From positions 285,001 through 349,000 of the forward strand of contig NW_026973739.1 of assembly GCF_035594125.1 (NCBI RefSeq): 64,000 nt of DNA, written 5' to 3'. The position numbers and the translations under genes were made by a program. Below the pieces are notes generated by a model. It had not been told where the DNA came from. It saw nothing but the letters and a program-made list of their open reading frames with translations, and made no database searches. Positions 1 to 11,989 of this stretch are shown here, piece by piece (the first letter of the stretch is position 1; each line of letters opens with the position of its first letter). The DNA comes from Scylla paramamosain. Taxonomy: Eukaryota; Arthropoda; Malacostraca; Decapoda; Portunidae.

Positions 1-793
1 AGGGTACCTGAGGAGGTATTTTGCTGATTTTCCTTGGAATGACTACTACTTCCGTGTCAGAGACTTGTCTCTGTGTCGAACGCATAACGTATGGAGGGGT
101 ACATTCCTCATTCCTATTTTCGATATAAATCTTCCAAGCCTTGATTTAGCACAGCCTGTTCTTTTGCTATACATATTGGAGAGGTTGCCCACAAAAGGTA
201 CTTGAGTTATGCATCACCAGAATCTCATGTGCTTAATATTTCTGCCTTAAACCATGCTAAATATGTTCTCAAACTAGCCAAGAATTCCTTCATTAATAGA
301 AAGTGTCAAAATCTTCCAAGATCTAACTCCCCTCATGACTTCTGGCAACTAGCCAAAAAGGTCTCTGCTTCTTCTTTCCCTCTTTTATTTCAATCAGATG
401 GCAACACAGCTATTACATTTATCTCTAAAGGTGGAGTCTCCGCACAAACCTTTGCTATAAATTCCATCTTGAACGATTCAGGGCATGTTTCTCCCTCTTA
501 TGCAACCTATTAAAATTCTTCGCAATGATGTTTTCCATTCCCTCACTGGCCTAAACCTCCACAAGGCTTATGGACCTGATGAAGTCCCTCCTATTCTTCT
601 ACAAAACTGCGCCTCCGTGCTTGCACCTTGCCTAGGCAAACTCTTTCAACTTTGTCTGTCAACATCTGCCTTTCCTTCTTGCTGGAAGTTTGTCTACATT
701 CACCCTGTTACTAAAAAGGGTGATCTTTTTTTATTTTATTAGGTTTTTGTTGCCCTTGGTCGGTGTCCTTCCTACTTAGAAAAAAAAAGGTGA
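1..793 (+). mobile_element. LINE-1fam copy A, internally deleted fragment
   Basis: Non-LTR retrotransposon fragment that runs in from the left edge. Positions 1-720 align by eye with the middle of the family's frame (end of the endonuclease, linker, start of RT), as in the copies at 36.5-37.3 kb and 57.7-58.5 kb. Decayed frames include residues such as KAYGPDEVPP and a broken version of the block just before RT (FPSCWKF). At about 722 the RT sequence jumps to the family's 3' UTR (TTTTTGTTGCCCTTGG) and ends in an A-rich tail at 784-793. Most of RT is therefore lost by an internal deletion. Several stops and frameshifts; not functional. Confidence 0.85.
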
Positions 794-1580
794 ATAATAT
801 TACATCTAACTGTAACAACACACGGTGCAAGAACACCAGATGGTTTGGCGAGAGCCCCAATGACTCAGTGGGCGCCTCTCGCACAACAAATATTATATAA
901 TCCTAGTCGTGGATCAAACAAAAGTATTCAGCATATTTTTTTTAAGTCTGATGGTGTCTCTCCAAGGTCCCTTGTGACTGGGGATGGTAGGTACCGGACA
1001 GGAAGTGCCTAATCCCCAACTCAGTCATGTTTTGCGCAAATAATTTGGTAAAGTTGGCCCCTTGATCAGACTGGACCTTGGAAGGAATATGTGAAAAAAA
1101 TGAGTAAGGCCCTTAGTACCACCTTGGTATGAATAAGTTTGAGTGGAATTACCTCTGGATACTTCGTGGCGACATCAGTTATAGTCAATAGTTATTTGTA
1201 GCCTGTTCTAGTAGGGAGGAGAGGACCGTCAATATCAATGAGTACGCGGGTGAAGGGAGGATCAACAGCTGGGATAGGGTGAACAGGTGCTACAGGTGGT
1301 ATTTGGTTAGGCTTACCCACAATTCGACAGGTGTGGCAGCACTTAAATATGATAGCAACACTATCCTTCATAATGGGCTACCAAAAAATCATCCATAATC
1401 TCGCCATAGTTTTTCTAATTCCAAGGTGACCCGCTATCGGGTTCTCATGTGTCAGCAGTACGAGTGCCTCTCTGAACTTAGACGGCACTACCACTTGGAG
1501 TAATTCACCTCCATCAACTTCTCTCCACCGACAATATAAAATTTTGTTCCGTAGCATGAACTCTTCCTTACTGTCCACCT
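794..1580 (-). pseudogene. gypsy integrase remnant (zinc finger plus DDE core)
   Basis: Reading the minus strand from 1578, an open stretch carries the H2C2 zinc-finger histidines (LLTHENPIAGHLG) and, after a frame change near 1380, the cysteine pair (CCHTCRIVGKPNQ). The integrase core follows: a catalytic Asp in LTITDVATKYPE, a second Asp in VQSDQGANF, and the Glu in QGTLERHHQT near 985. Beyond that is the usual post-core region (VREAPTESLG). Zinc finger, D, D and E are all recognisable, but in-frame stops (for example after TRTGYK and after HHQT) and frameshifts make it a pseudogene. The family would integrate element cDNA into chromosomes. Confidence 0.8.
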
Positions 1581-2132
1581 CCTAACTTCACCCACCTTGC
1601 AAAAATAAGGGACCAACTCCTCATCCCCCTGTTGCTCATCTATAAGCTCATCGGTTTAAACCTCATTAATGTCCTTCAGGACTACAGGGTCAGGCAGCAG
1701 AGGCAAAGCCGACACCCTAGTCTCTCTCTGGCGCTCGCTGACCTTGGGGAAAAATAATCCTCTCCAGATATCTGACCGGTGCCCGAATCAGCAGTTAACT
1801 TTGGTGCGCCACGGATCTACACCCGGCAAGGGAGCAGCCTGTTCCCCGCTTCCAGGGCCCTCCGCAGAGGAGGAAACTCCCATCTCCCCCGCAGTGCTGG
1901 GAGCCTCCCCACCCTTGGTAGTAACCCCCAACATGCCCGATCCACCATGCACCCACACCCTCCACATCAAGTGGCAACTCTGCCTGAGCGCTACATCATC
2001 CACGCCACTGCCATCCCCATCCGAGTTCTGTTTTGTCACAGTCAGTTCCAGCACTATGACTCAAGGATGAGTGTGACTCTGAATCGTTCAAACCCTCGCT
2101 AAGTGTGGGACAGGCCTCTGGGCACCCTACCC

Positions 2133-2720
2133 TTACTGTGGCACGTACATCACCCCTGCACTCCTCTCCCGGTGGCTCTGCCTTATTGCCTTATTGCAGT
2201 CGACCTCAGGAGATGCAGATGAATTCACCCTCCTTGCCATGGAGCGGGTGATAACAGTAATAGAGTCAGGTACCTCAGCAAGGATGGAGTCAGCAGGGGG
2301 GGCGGGGGATGCTGCACCCAAATTCTCCCTCTTCTCAGAACATTTCCTATAAGGAAGTCAACCCCGGCCACTTACAGGTCCTCCGCCACGGCCACTTGCA
2401 CCTCTTCGGTCACCAGCGGACAAGTCAACCTCACATTAGTAGTGGAAAACTTCTCAACAGCATTGATGCCCCAAGACAATACTGCCTTCCCGGAGGCTAC
2501 CTTCCTCCCTGTAATATTCTGGCATAAAGATTGCTGGGCATGTGACGCAGCACGGTAAATGGGTACACCATCCCAGCAATCTCTACAGTACTCTCGTGCA
2601 AAAAGGGATGGCACCAGTCTAACCCAGACCTCACACTCCCAAGTGGACTACTAACTATCGATATGGAAGCAACACCCGGTCTTCTCTCCGGCCGCACTGT
2701 ACAGTGATTCAAAAGCTTCC
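2133..2720 (-). pseudogene. gypsy protease-region remnant and linker
   Basis: Minus-strand frames 2712-2372 contain SHAQQSLCQNITGRKVASG and LVTEEVQVAVAEDL. The same block recurs in the second gypsy copy at about 22.9-23.2 kb, where it runs on into VDFLLGNDLAGG, a retropepsin-type C-terminal signature. Downstream at 2321-2133 is ITVITRSMARR, a basic linker commonly seen between protease and RT in gypsy elements of animals. The catalytic DTG/DSG triad cannot be identified. Stops and frameshifts are frequent. The protease assignment rests on position and on the LLGND-like motif of the sister copy. Confidence 0.5.
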
Positions 2721-2723
2721 TCT

Positions 2724-4036
2724 TTACCCTGGTCTGGCCAGATCAGCAAAGCCACTGGCTTCTGGGTTTAGGGAGGAAGGCATGATCATCTTGGGGAAAT
2801 TGAAACAGAAGTATCGCGAAGATTTGAAGGGGTAACAGATGGGCTGGTTATTAAATTTAATGGTACTGTACCCTTGGCCTCCTCCTTGGATCAAAAGGAA
2901 GCCGGGTGTTGTATGAATTCCCGGGCGCAGACTTATTCCCAAACTCACCACTGTGGCGGGGTTTTTCGATGAGGCCAACGCTACCACTCCCACTGCCTGC
3001 AGACCATTTCTCCCCATCCGGTTTAACTCCCATACTCTCGTGGTGGGATGCATGACGATGGGCCAATACATGATCATCTGTCCATGTATTACCTTCCTTA
3101 AGGCTTTTAAATAATTTCTCACGGAGCAACGAAACCAGTTCCTCCTCGACAACATTGACAAATCGCTCCTTTACAATGAGCTCTTTTAATTCATGGTATG
3201 AGGTGGCCTACTCGCTAGCAATCCACTTTTCAAACGTCATCTCCGGGTAGCCAGAACATTATAGACAGGAGTCACTGGGCCTTCTCTTACCTCCATGGAA
3301 ATGCAGCCTACATGCCTCCAGACGCAGTTCATAAGCTCTCAGAATGTTAGCCTTAAACTCCTCATAATCTTCCTAATCCTTAACTGACATCCTGTCATAC
3401 ACCATTTAGCCACCAGGCTAAATCATCTCTCCTGAGGCCATTAAAATTCTTCCCAAATCACCTGAACCATTTTTTTTTTTATCAAACTCTGGGATAAATT
3501 TAAAGCTCCTCACCATCTGTCATTCTACTGTATCCTCCTTAACTCTTCCTCCTCGAGCCATGAGGTGACTTAATTTCGATTCGAGTCTTGTCCAGCTCAA
3601 ATACCCTAATCTTCTCAACCTGTTCTCTTTCATACATTCTCACATTCTCCTTCTCCGTTTCAAACAATTTTAGCTCTTTCCCTTGTTCAAGTAATCTGGT
3701 CTTTTCCTCAGAATGAAGCCTCCTTGCTTCTCTAGTCTCCTCAGCCTTCAATCTCCTTTCCTCAGGTTCCAATTCAAGCCTGTTTAGTAATCTCTCTCTT
3801 TCAGCCTCCAGTTCCATTCTCCTTATTTCCAACTTAAGTCTCATCTACTCAAACATACCCTCAGTCTGCGAAAAGCCACTAACAATGCGGGCAGGTAATG
3901 ACCTAACACGTCCGTGGACGTTATGTGTGGGACTAGATGTCCTCACACGGAACTGGGTTAAATCTACATTACCGCTCCCAGTATAGGCAGGGAACTCAGG
4001 TCACGAGTCACCCCTGCTACCAGCCTTGTCCTCCAT
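2724..4036 (-). pseudogene. gypsy gag remnant with charged coiled coil
   Basis: The gag-like frame starts with ATG at 4036 (MEDKAGSRGDS, then a TGA at codon 12), continues after the stop in the same frame (VDLTQFRVRT), and then has a highly charged Glu/Arg/Lys/Leu segment at 3844-3539 with heptad-like spacing (MELEAERERLL; EERRLKAEETREARRL), predicted as a coiled coil. Around 3130-2860 is a block (LREKLFKSLKEGN) that matches the capsid-proximal part of copy 2. Same architecture as 24662-23330. Broken by several stops and frameshifts. Confidence 0.65.
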
Positions 4037-4039
4037 AGC

Positions 4040-4969
4040 GTAAACTGAATGTAGACACACAAGACAACGAAACAAACAAACAACTGTCTCCCCCCACGTG
4101 GCAACGAAGCTATCTGTAATCCTTGTCCTGGTGAGGTCGCCAATTTCTTTTATGACCACAGTTACCAGCCCCTTCAAAAAGCTGCTGCACTTAAACTAGC
4201 TTCCTCTAGTCACCTCGTAGGTGACTGGGTGCAGGGCTTAATATAGGTTTTAAAGTTCACTTTTGACTCATGCGCCCTTCTTACCAATGGTCCTACCACC
4301 AGGTTGCACGAATGAGGTCGTTAGTCTGTTTGACCCACCTAAAGACAAGGGAAATAAAACAACTACAACAAACTCAACCAGCTGGGCAAAAATCGCCCAC
4401 TCTTAGAAAGAAACAATTATAACGTGCAACCACACATATAAGGTCGAGGTATAAAACCCTGATGAACAGTCTCCCACGTAACGAATCCTCTCACTGTCCA
4501 CCAGGTTACGGCCTCTAGCCTAATAATGTCGTTTACCGCCTCCTGGACGGTAGGCTTGATCAGGATCTTAGGAGGGAGAAAATTTCACTACTCTCCTAAT
4601 CATTAAATCATCTGTGGCTTAGCAGCCTCAGACAACAGTAGCATTTAAGACAAAACATAATCACTAACAAGGCGTATGACTACAGATAAGTGCTGACAAA
4701 CAGACAGGAGGGTAATTCACCTCTAACTGTACAAGAACTCGGCCTGTACACACGCTGCCGAGGAGTCATTTGCCTCAATTTGGAATGCTTTATAATTAAC
4801 TGCACTCCCTGGCAGACCACTATAGAGAGTCATATGCTATTTAAATAGGCCGGGACCTACGGCCGGTAATTACTCACTTATCCCTTTAAAGCAACTGACC
4901 CAGCTAGCTGTAATCCAGCCCCAGTTTCCACCAAATACTACAACCTGTCTCAGTATACCTCAGAGAGGA
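4040..4969 (-). other. probable gypsy 5' LTR and leader (limits uncertain)
   Basis: Non-coding sequence upstream of gag on the minus strand. Positions 4140-4260 match, with mismatches, 24765-24815 and 26281-26340 of the second gypsy copy, which shows that this segment belongs to the element. On the minus strand a TTGGCGACC stretch near 4145 has the look of the primer-binding-site start of some gypsy elements, which would place the LTR above about 4150. No second LTR copy was found nearby to define the ends. Confidence 0.4.
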
Positions 4970-7239
4970 GGCAGTAGGCACCAGGCGAAAAGATAATTAC
5001 TTCCAGTGAGGTCTAAATCACTGAATCAGGGAGTGCTGTGAAATTATCATTAAACCCAGCTGTGACCTCACTGAAAGTTGTCTCAAAATACAATGGGGCA
5101 TTCACAGCCTGACCCCTAAAGACAACTCTCTTCCTCCACACAAAACTATAAGCACCTTATTGCACACCTTCACTCAAAAATTCAAAATGATCATGGCGAC
5201 TCCTACACCCTCTAGGGAGAGACCACAAATGTCCCCAGGTCAGACTGATCTTCTTACAACAACCCTAAGTGTCTTGACACCCCTCTCAATTTTTTCTTCA
5301 TTATTTCTGCAACATTCGCGTTCTGAGATTTAATTTTCAATCGGTAAAACACCACTCTCATCTTCTAAACCTCATCTTCTCCTCCTAACTGAAACACAGG
5401 TGTCTGAGTCAACTGCCTGTTCCATTCTACTTTCACTATCCTCATTTTCGATCCAAAGCTAGATGTTGCGTTTATGTGCTCAACGACTAAACCTACTCTC
5501 ATGCCCATGCTCTTGAATCTTCTGAGTTTTCCACCATCTGGCTACGATTGCAGAGTCACTCTCAAACTAAGTTCATTGTGTTATATACCTCTCACCTAAC
5601 TCCTCTGACCATAAGAAATTCTTTGACTACTTAACTTCCAAAGTCGAACACATTCTGACTCTCTTCCCTTTTACAGAGATCTCCATTCTTGAAGACTTCA
5701 ATGTTCAAAACTAGCTTTGTCTTTCCTCTCCCTTCACTGACCATCCTGGTGATCCTGGTGAACTAGCTAATAGTATTCTGCACGATTTAGAGCAACTGAT
5801 GCAACACCCTACTCGTATTCCTGACCGTCGTGGAGATACGCCCATTTTTTCACCTTTTCCCAACCTCTAATCCTTCTGCTTACGCTGTCATCCTCTCTTC
5901 TCTGTTGGGCTCCTCCGATCACAATCTCAGATCTGTATTTTGTACTATCGCTCTAATCCCTCTTCAGCATCCCCTAAGCGGAGGTGTTTTTAGCATTTTG
6001 CCTGTGATAGTTGGGGGGACCTGAGAAAGTATTTTGCTGATTTTTCTTGGAATGACTACTCCTTCAGTGTCAGAGACCCTTCTCTGTGTCCCGAGCGCAT
6101 AACAGAGGTGGTAGTGTCTGGCATGGGGCGTACATTCTTCACTCTTTATCTCGACCTAAACCTTCCAAATCTTAGTTTAACACAGCCTGTTCTCGTTCTA
6201 TACATGATAGAGAGGTGGCCCACAAAAGGTACTTATGCCTTCCATCACCAGAATTTCATGCACTTTATCTTTCTTTCCCGGAATCATGCCAAATCTGTTG
6301 TCCAACTAGCCAAAAACCTCTTCATTAATAGAAAGCGTCAAAATCCTTCAAGATCTAACTTCCCTCGTGACTAATCTAGCCAAAAATGAATCTAGCCAAA
6401 AATATCTCCAATAACCTTGCTTCTTCCCTACTTTATTTCAACCGGATGGCATCACTGCTATTATATCAATCTTTAAAGCTGAACTCTTCGCTCAAACCTT
6501 TGCTAAAAACTCTACCTAGAACGAGTCAGGGCTTGTTCCTCCCTCTCCTCTACTCTCTGTCTACTTCATGGTACCTATTAAAATTCTTCGCAATGATGTT
6601 TTCCATGCCCTCGCTGGCCTAAACCATCGGAAGGCTTATGGGACTGGTTGGATCCCTCCTATTGTTCTTCGAAACGGTGCCTTCCTGCCTGCACCTTGCC
6701 TAGTCAAACTCTTTCAGCTCTGTCTTTCAGTATCTACCTTTCCTTCTTGTTGAAGAAAGGTTACTGTTCTAATCCCTCAAAATACCTTCCTATTTCCTTA
6801 ATTTCCTGCCTATCTAAAGTTTTTTTTTTTTTTCTATCCTCAACAGTGATATTCGTAAACATCTATCACTTCACAACCTCTTATCTGATCGCGAGTATGG
6901 CTTCCGTCAAGTCCGCTCCACTGGTGATCTGTCTTTCCTTACCGAGTCTTGGTCATCCTCTCTTAGAGATTTTGGTTAAACTGTTGCTGTTGTCATGGAC
7001 ATATCAAAAGCTTTTGATATATTCTGGCACAAAGCTCTAAACTAACCACCTACGGCTTCTATCCTTTTTGCTGTAGCTTCATCTCAAGTTTCCTTTCTGA
7101 CCATTCTATTGCTGCTGTGGTAGACAGTCACTGCTCTTCTAAATTTATTAACAGTGGTGTTACTCAGGGTTCTGTCCTGTCACCCACTCTCTTCTAGTTA
7201 TACATCAATCACCAAACATCTTTTCCCATTCACTCTTAC
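4970..7239 (+). mobile_element. LINE-1fam copy B, decayed, 3' part replaced
   Basis: Begins with the family's 5' end (GGCAGTAGGCACC, compare 35389 and 56653), has the 5' UTR, the start ATGGCGACTCCTACACC near 5203, and then follows the endonuclease and RT order to about 7239. There it stops at the RT active-site region (PIHSY) and joins a different LINE. Many stops and indels; an unusual duplication CATCCTGGTGATCCTGGTG lies at 5743-5760 and a T-run near 6820. RT pieces remain (ICLSLPSLGHPL is an out-of-frame shadow of the same DNA). Old and non-functional. Confidence 0.85.
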
Positions 7240-8074
7240 ATCCCCAGGGGACCAAGATGGATCCACTATGCTTCCTCATCCTGATTAACGACGCTCTCAC
7301 TGACACCCCCCATCGCTAGAAGTATTTGGACGACCGCACCGTGGGCGTCCCAGTCTCCAACAGGAATCCGGACTACTCGCCACTGCAAATCATTTTGGAG
7401 CGACTACAGACGTGGACGGAGGAGAACAGGATGACCATCAACCACAGCAAAACTGTGGTGATGCATTTCTGTACCTCCTCTGCATCAGTGCCCCCTCCTC
7501 AGTTCATAGAGGGCTCTTACCCCCTCCAGGTGGTCCGTTGTGCCAAGCTTCTCGGAATCACGGTGGACGACCAGCTGACCTGAAAACAGCATGTTACCAG
7601 CACCGCAAGATCCTCTACCTACAGGCTGTACATGCTGCTCAGACTCAGGTCGCTGGGGGCGCCGACAGACGATTTAAGGGGGTTGTACCTCACCTTCATC
7701 CTTCCCAAACTCATGAATGCCTCCCCAGCGTGGTCCTCCTCCTTCACACACGCTCAACAGCTCCAGCTGGAGAGTGTGCAGAAAAGGGCGTGCTTGGCCC
7801 TGGCTACACCACCTATGATGAAGGCCTGACCACTTTGACTCTGTCCAGACTATCCACCAGGCACCGAGAGGCTCTGGAGAAGTTTGGAAGGGGACTTCTG
7901 CATCATCCACGTCTCAGACACATGCTGCCGCCTGCCGCGCCTCGCCCGGTCCGTGCCACAAGACACCACAACAAGATAACGCCCCTAACGGCGCCGCGCA
8001 CGGAACGGTGCAGACTCAGAGCGATTCCCACCATAGTGCGAGACATCAATCAATAGTATTTCGCTTCTAGATTA
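7240..8074 (+). mobile_element. second LINE type (LINE-2type) C-terminal fragment, copy 1
   Basis: A different non-LTR retrotransposon from LINE-1fam. It starts at the RT block read as QGTKMDPL, then LINDALTDTPH, the active-site box as KYLDD (YVDD in copy 2), and the RT thumb and C-terminal region (PDYSPLQ, RMTINHSKTVVMHFCTSS, AKLLGITVDDQLT), ending with the stop at about 8056 (ATCAATCAATAG). Copy 2 lies at 53907-54808 on the minus strand. The Asp-box change from YVDD to YLDD, a stop at PHR*KY, and frameshifts near 7580 and 7800 make it inactive. The 3' UTR is cut after CTAGATTAG and replaced by a (GT)n/(CA)n/(TA)n block. Confidence 0.8.
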
Positions 8075-8805
<731 letters not shown>

Positions 8806-8952
8806 TTAACCTAACACAGATGGTATCATCAGACAAAAAAAAAAAGACACTGATTATTATCATAAAGAATATAAAAACGTATAAGGTAAAAAAAAAAAAC
8901 TAAGATATAAAGAAAGCAAAAAAAAAATGGAAAGAAACAAACTGTAGCATAT

Positions 8953-9390
8953 AAGTATTTTTATTTATGTAGGAGGGAAATTAGCCAAATACAAAAAAAA
9001 AAAATCCCCTGACAAAAAAAAAAAATAACTGCCCACTGAGATGCCGGTCCCAGAAAAAGAAGGATCAAAAGCGGTAGTCAAAAATTCAAGGATAATTGTA
9101 GTGAAACCTCCTTCTTGAAGGAATTTAAGTCATAGGAAGGTGGAAATACAGAAGCAGGCAGGGAGTTTACCAGAGAAAGGGATGAATGATGGAGAACATT
9201 GGTTAGCTCATGCATTAGGAAGCTGGACAGAATAAGAGTGAAAGAAAGAAGAAAGTCTTGTGTAGCGAGGCCGCGTGAGGAGGGGAGGCAAACAGTTAGC
9301 AAGATCAAAAGAGCAGTTAGTATGAAAATAGCGGTAGAAGACAGCAAGCGACACAAAATTGCGGCGATGAAAGAAAGGCTGAAGACAATC
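8953..9390 (-). mobile_element. LINE-1fam copy C1, 3' end
   Basis: Minus-strand 3' terminal fragment: 3' UTR at 8953-9080 with several A-runs inserted compared with other copies, then the last hundred or so codons of the RT C-terminus (9081-9390). The 5' side stops exactly where the T-run (poly-A tail on the minus strand) of copy C2 begins, so C2 lies immediately upstream in the sense direction. Confidence 0.85.
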
Positions 9391-11989
9391 AGTTTTTTTT
9401 TTTTTTTTTTTTATGTAGGAAGGATACTGGCCAAGGGCAACGAAAAATCTAATAAAAAAATGCCTACTGAAATGCCAGTCCCATAAAAGGGCCAAGGCAG
9501 TGGTCAAAAATTGGTGGATAAGTAGTGTCTTGATACCTCCCTCTTGAAGGAATTCAAGTCATAGGAAGGTGGAAATACAGAAGCAGGCAGGGGGTTCCTA
9601 AGTTTACCAGAGAAAGGGGTGAATGATTGAGAATACTGGTTAACTCTTGCGTTAGAGAGGTGGACAGAATAGGGGTGAGAGAAAGAAGAAAGTCTTGTGC
9701 AGCGAGGCCGCGGAAGGAGGGGAGGCATGCAGTTAGCAAGATCAGAAGAGCAGTTGGCATGAAAATAGCGGTAGAAAACACCTAGATATGCAACATTGCG
9801 GCAGTGAGAGAGGGGCTGAAGACAGTCTGATAGAGGAGAGGAGTTGATGAGACGAAAAGCTTTTGATTCCACCCTGTCTAGAAGAGCAGTATGAGTGGAA
9901 CCCCCCCAGACATGTGAAGCATACTCCATACATGGACGGATAAGGCCCTTGTACAGAGTTAGCAGCTGGGGGGGTGAGAAAAACTGGCGGAGACGTCTCA
10001 GAACACCTAACTTCAGAGAAGCTGCTTTAGCTAGAGATGAGATGTGAAGTTTCCAGTTCAGATTAAAGGACAGACCGAGGATGTTCAGTGTAGAAGAGGG
10101 GGACAGCTGAGTGTCATTGAAGAAGAGGGGATAGTTATCTGGAAGGTTGTGTCAAGTTGATAGATGGAGGAATTGAGTTTTTGAGGCATTGAACAATACC
10201 AAGTTTGCTCTACCCCAATCAGAAATTTTAGAAAGATCAGAAGTCAGGCGTTCTGTGGCTTCCCTGCGTGATATGTTTACCTTCTGAAGGGTTGGACGTC
10301 TATGAAAAGACTTGGAAAAGTGCAGGGTGGTATCATCAGCATAGGAGTGGATAGGACAAGAAGTTTGGTTTAGAAGATCATTAACGAATAATAAGAAGAG
10401 AGTGGGTGACAGGACAGAACCCTAAGAAACACCACTGTTAATAGATTTAGGAGAAGAACAGTGACCGTCTACCACAGCAGCAATAGAACGGTCAGAAAGG
10501 AAACTTGAGATGAAGTTACAGAGAGAAGGATAGAAACCGTAGGAGGGTAGTTTGGAAATCAAACCTTTTTGCCAGACTCTATCAAAGGCTTTTGATATGT
10601 CCAAGGCAACAGCAAAAGTTTCACCAAAGTCTCTAAAAGAGGATGACCAAGACTCAGTAAGGAAAGCCAGAAGATGACCAGTAGAGCGGCCTTGACGGAA
10701 CCCATACTGGCGATCAGATAGAAGGTTGTGAAGTGATAGATGTTTAAGAATCTTCCTGTTGAGGATAGATTAAAAAACTTTAGATAAGCAGGAAATTAAA
10801 GCAATAGGACGGTAGTTTGAGGGATTAGAGCGGTCACCCTTTTTAGGAACAGGTTGATTGTAGGCAAACTTCCAGCAAGAAGGAAAGGTAGATGTTGACA
10901 GACAGAACTGAAAGAGTTTGACTAGGCAAGGTGCAAGCACGGAGGCACAGTTTCGGAGAACAATAGGAGGGACCCCATCAGGTCCATAAGCCTTCCGAGG
11001 GTTTAGGCCAGCGAGGGCATGGAAAACATCATTGCGAAGAATTTTAATACGTGGCATGAAGTAGTCCGAGGGTGGAGGAGAGGGAGGAACAAGCCCAGAA
11101 TCGTCCAAGGTAGAGTTTTTAGCAAAGGTTTGACCAAAGAGTTCAGCTTTAGAAATAGATGTGATAGTAGTGGTGCCATCTGGTAAGTACAAGAGGGAAA
11201 GAAGAAGAAGCAAAGTTATTGGAGATATTTTTGGCTAGATGCCAGAAATCACGAGGGGAGTTAGATCATGAAAGATGTTGACATTTTCTGTTAATGAAGG
11301 AGTTTTTGGCTAGTTGGAGAACAGACTTGGCATGGTTCCGGGCAGAAATATAAAGTGCATGTGATTCTGGTGATGGAAGGCTTAAGTACCTTTTGTGGAC
11401 CACCTTTCTATCATGTATAGCACGAGAACAAGCTGTGTTAAACCAAGTTTTAGGACAAGAAAAAGAGTGAGGAATGTACGCCTCCATGCCAGACACTATC
11501 ACCTCTGTTATGCGCTCAGCACACAAAGACGGGTCTCTGACATGGAAGCAGTAGTCATTTCAAGGAAAATCAGCAAAATACCTCCTCAGGTCCCCCCAAC
11601 TAGCAGAGGCAAAACGCCAGAGGCACCTTCGCTTAGGGGGATCCTGAGGAGGGATTGGAGTGATAGGACAAGATAAAGATATGAGATTGTGATCGGATCA
11701 GCCCAACGGAGAAGAAAGGGTGACAGCATAAGCAGAAGTATTACAAGTCAAGAAAAGGTCAAGAATGTTGGGCGTATCTCCAAGACGGTCAGGAATACGA
11801 GTAGGGTGTTGCACCAATTACTCTAGGTCATGGAGGATAGCAAAGTTGTAGGCTAGTTCACCAGGATGGTCAGTGAAGGGAGAGGAAAGCCAAAGCTGGT
11901 GGTGAACATTGAAGTCTCCAAGAATGGAGATCTCTGCAAAAGGGAAGAGGGTCAGAATGTGCTCCACTTTGGAAGTTAAGTAGTCAAAG
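9391..11989 (-). mobile_element. LINE-1fam copy C2, 5'-truncated, 2.6 kb
   Basis: On the minus strand: A-tail (T19 or so at 9392-9411), 3' UTR, then RT C-terminus through RT core and into the endonuclease up to the KVEHI block at about 11985. RT residues are readable in pieces: MEYASHVWGGSTH (9929), MDISKAFDRVWQKGLISKL (10604), KAYGPDGVPPIVLRN (about 11000). Endonuclease sequence is present at 11700-11985 ([13 protein letters not shown] region). The element stops at TAGTCAAAG (11989), near the same truncation point as copy G at 40260. Frameshifts and stops at several places; inactive. Confidence 0.88.

Larger units (their letters stand above)
794..4969 (-). mobile_element. Ty3/gypsy-like LTR retrotransposon remnant 1
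   Basis: A degraded LTR retrotransposon read on the minus strand: leader and probable LTR (about 4969-4040), gag beginning at 4036, protease-like region, then integrase reaching 794. The order gag, protease, integrase on one strand is that of Ty3/gypsy elements. Nothing resembling RT or RNase H lies between the protease linker (about 2130) and the integrase zinc finger (about 1580), so the centre is deleted. A related copy is at 22.1-26.4 kb. It abuts the A-tail of LINE copy A on one side and the 5' end of LINE copy B on the other. Both LTRs cannot be delimited. Confidence 0.75.
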
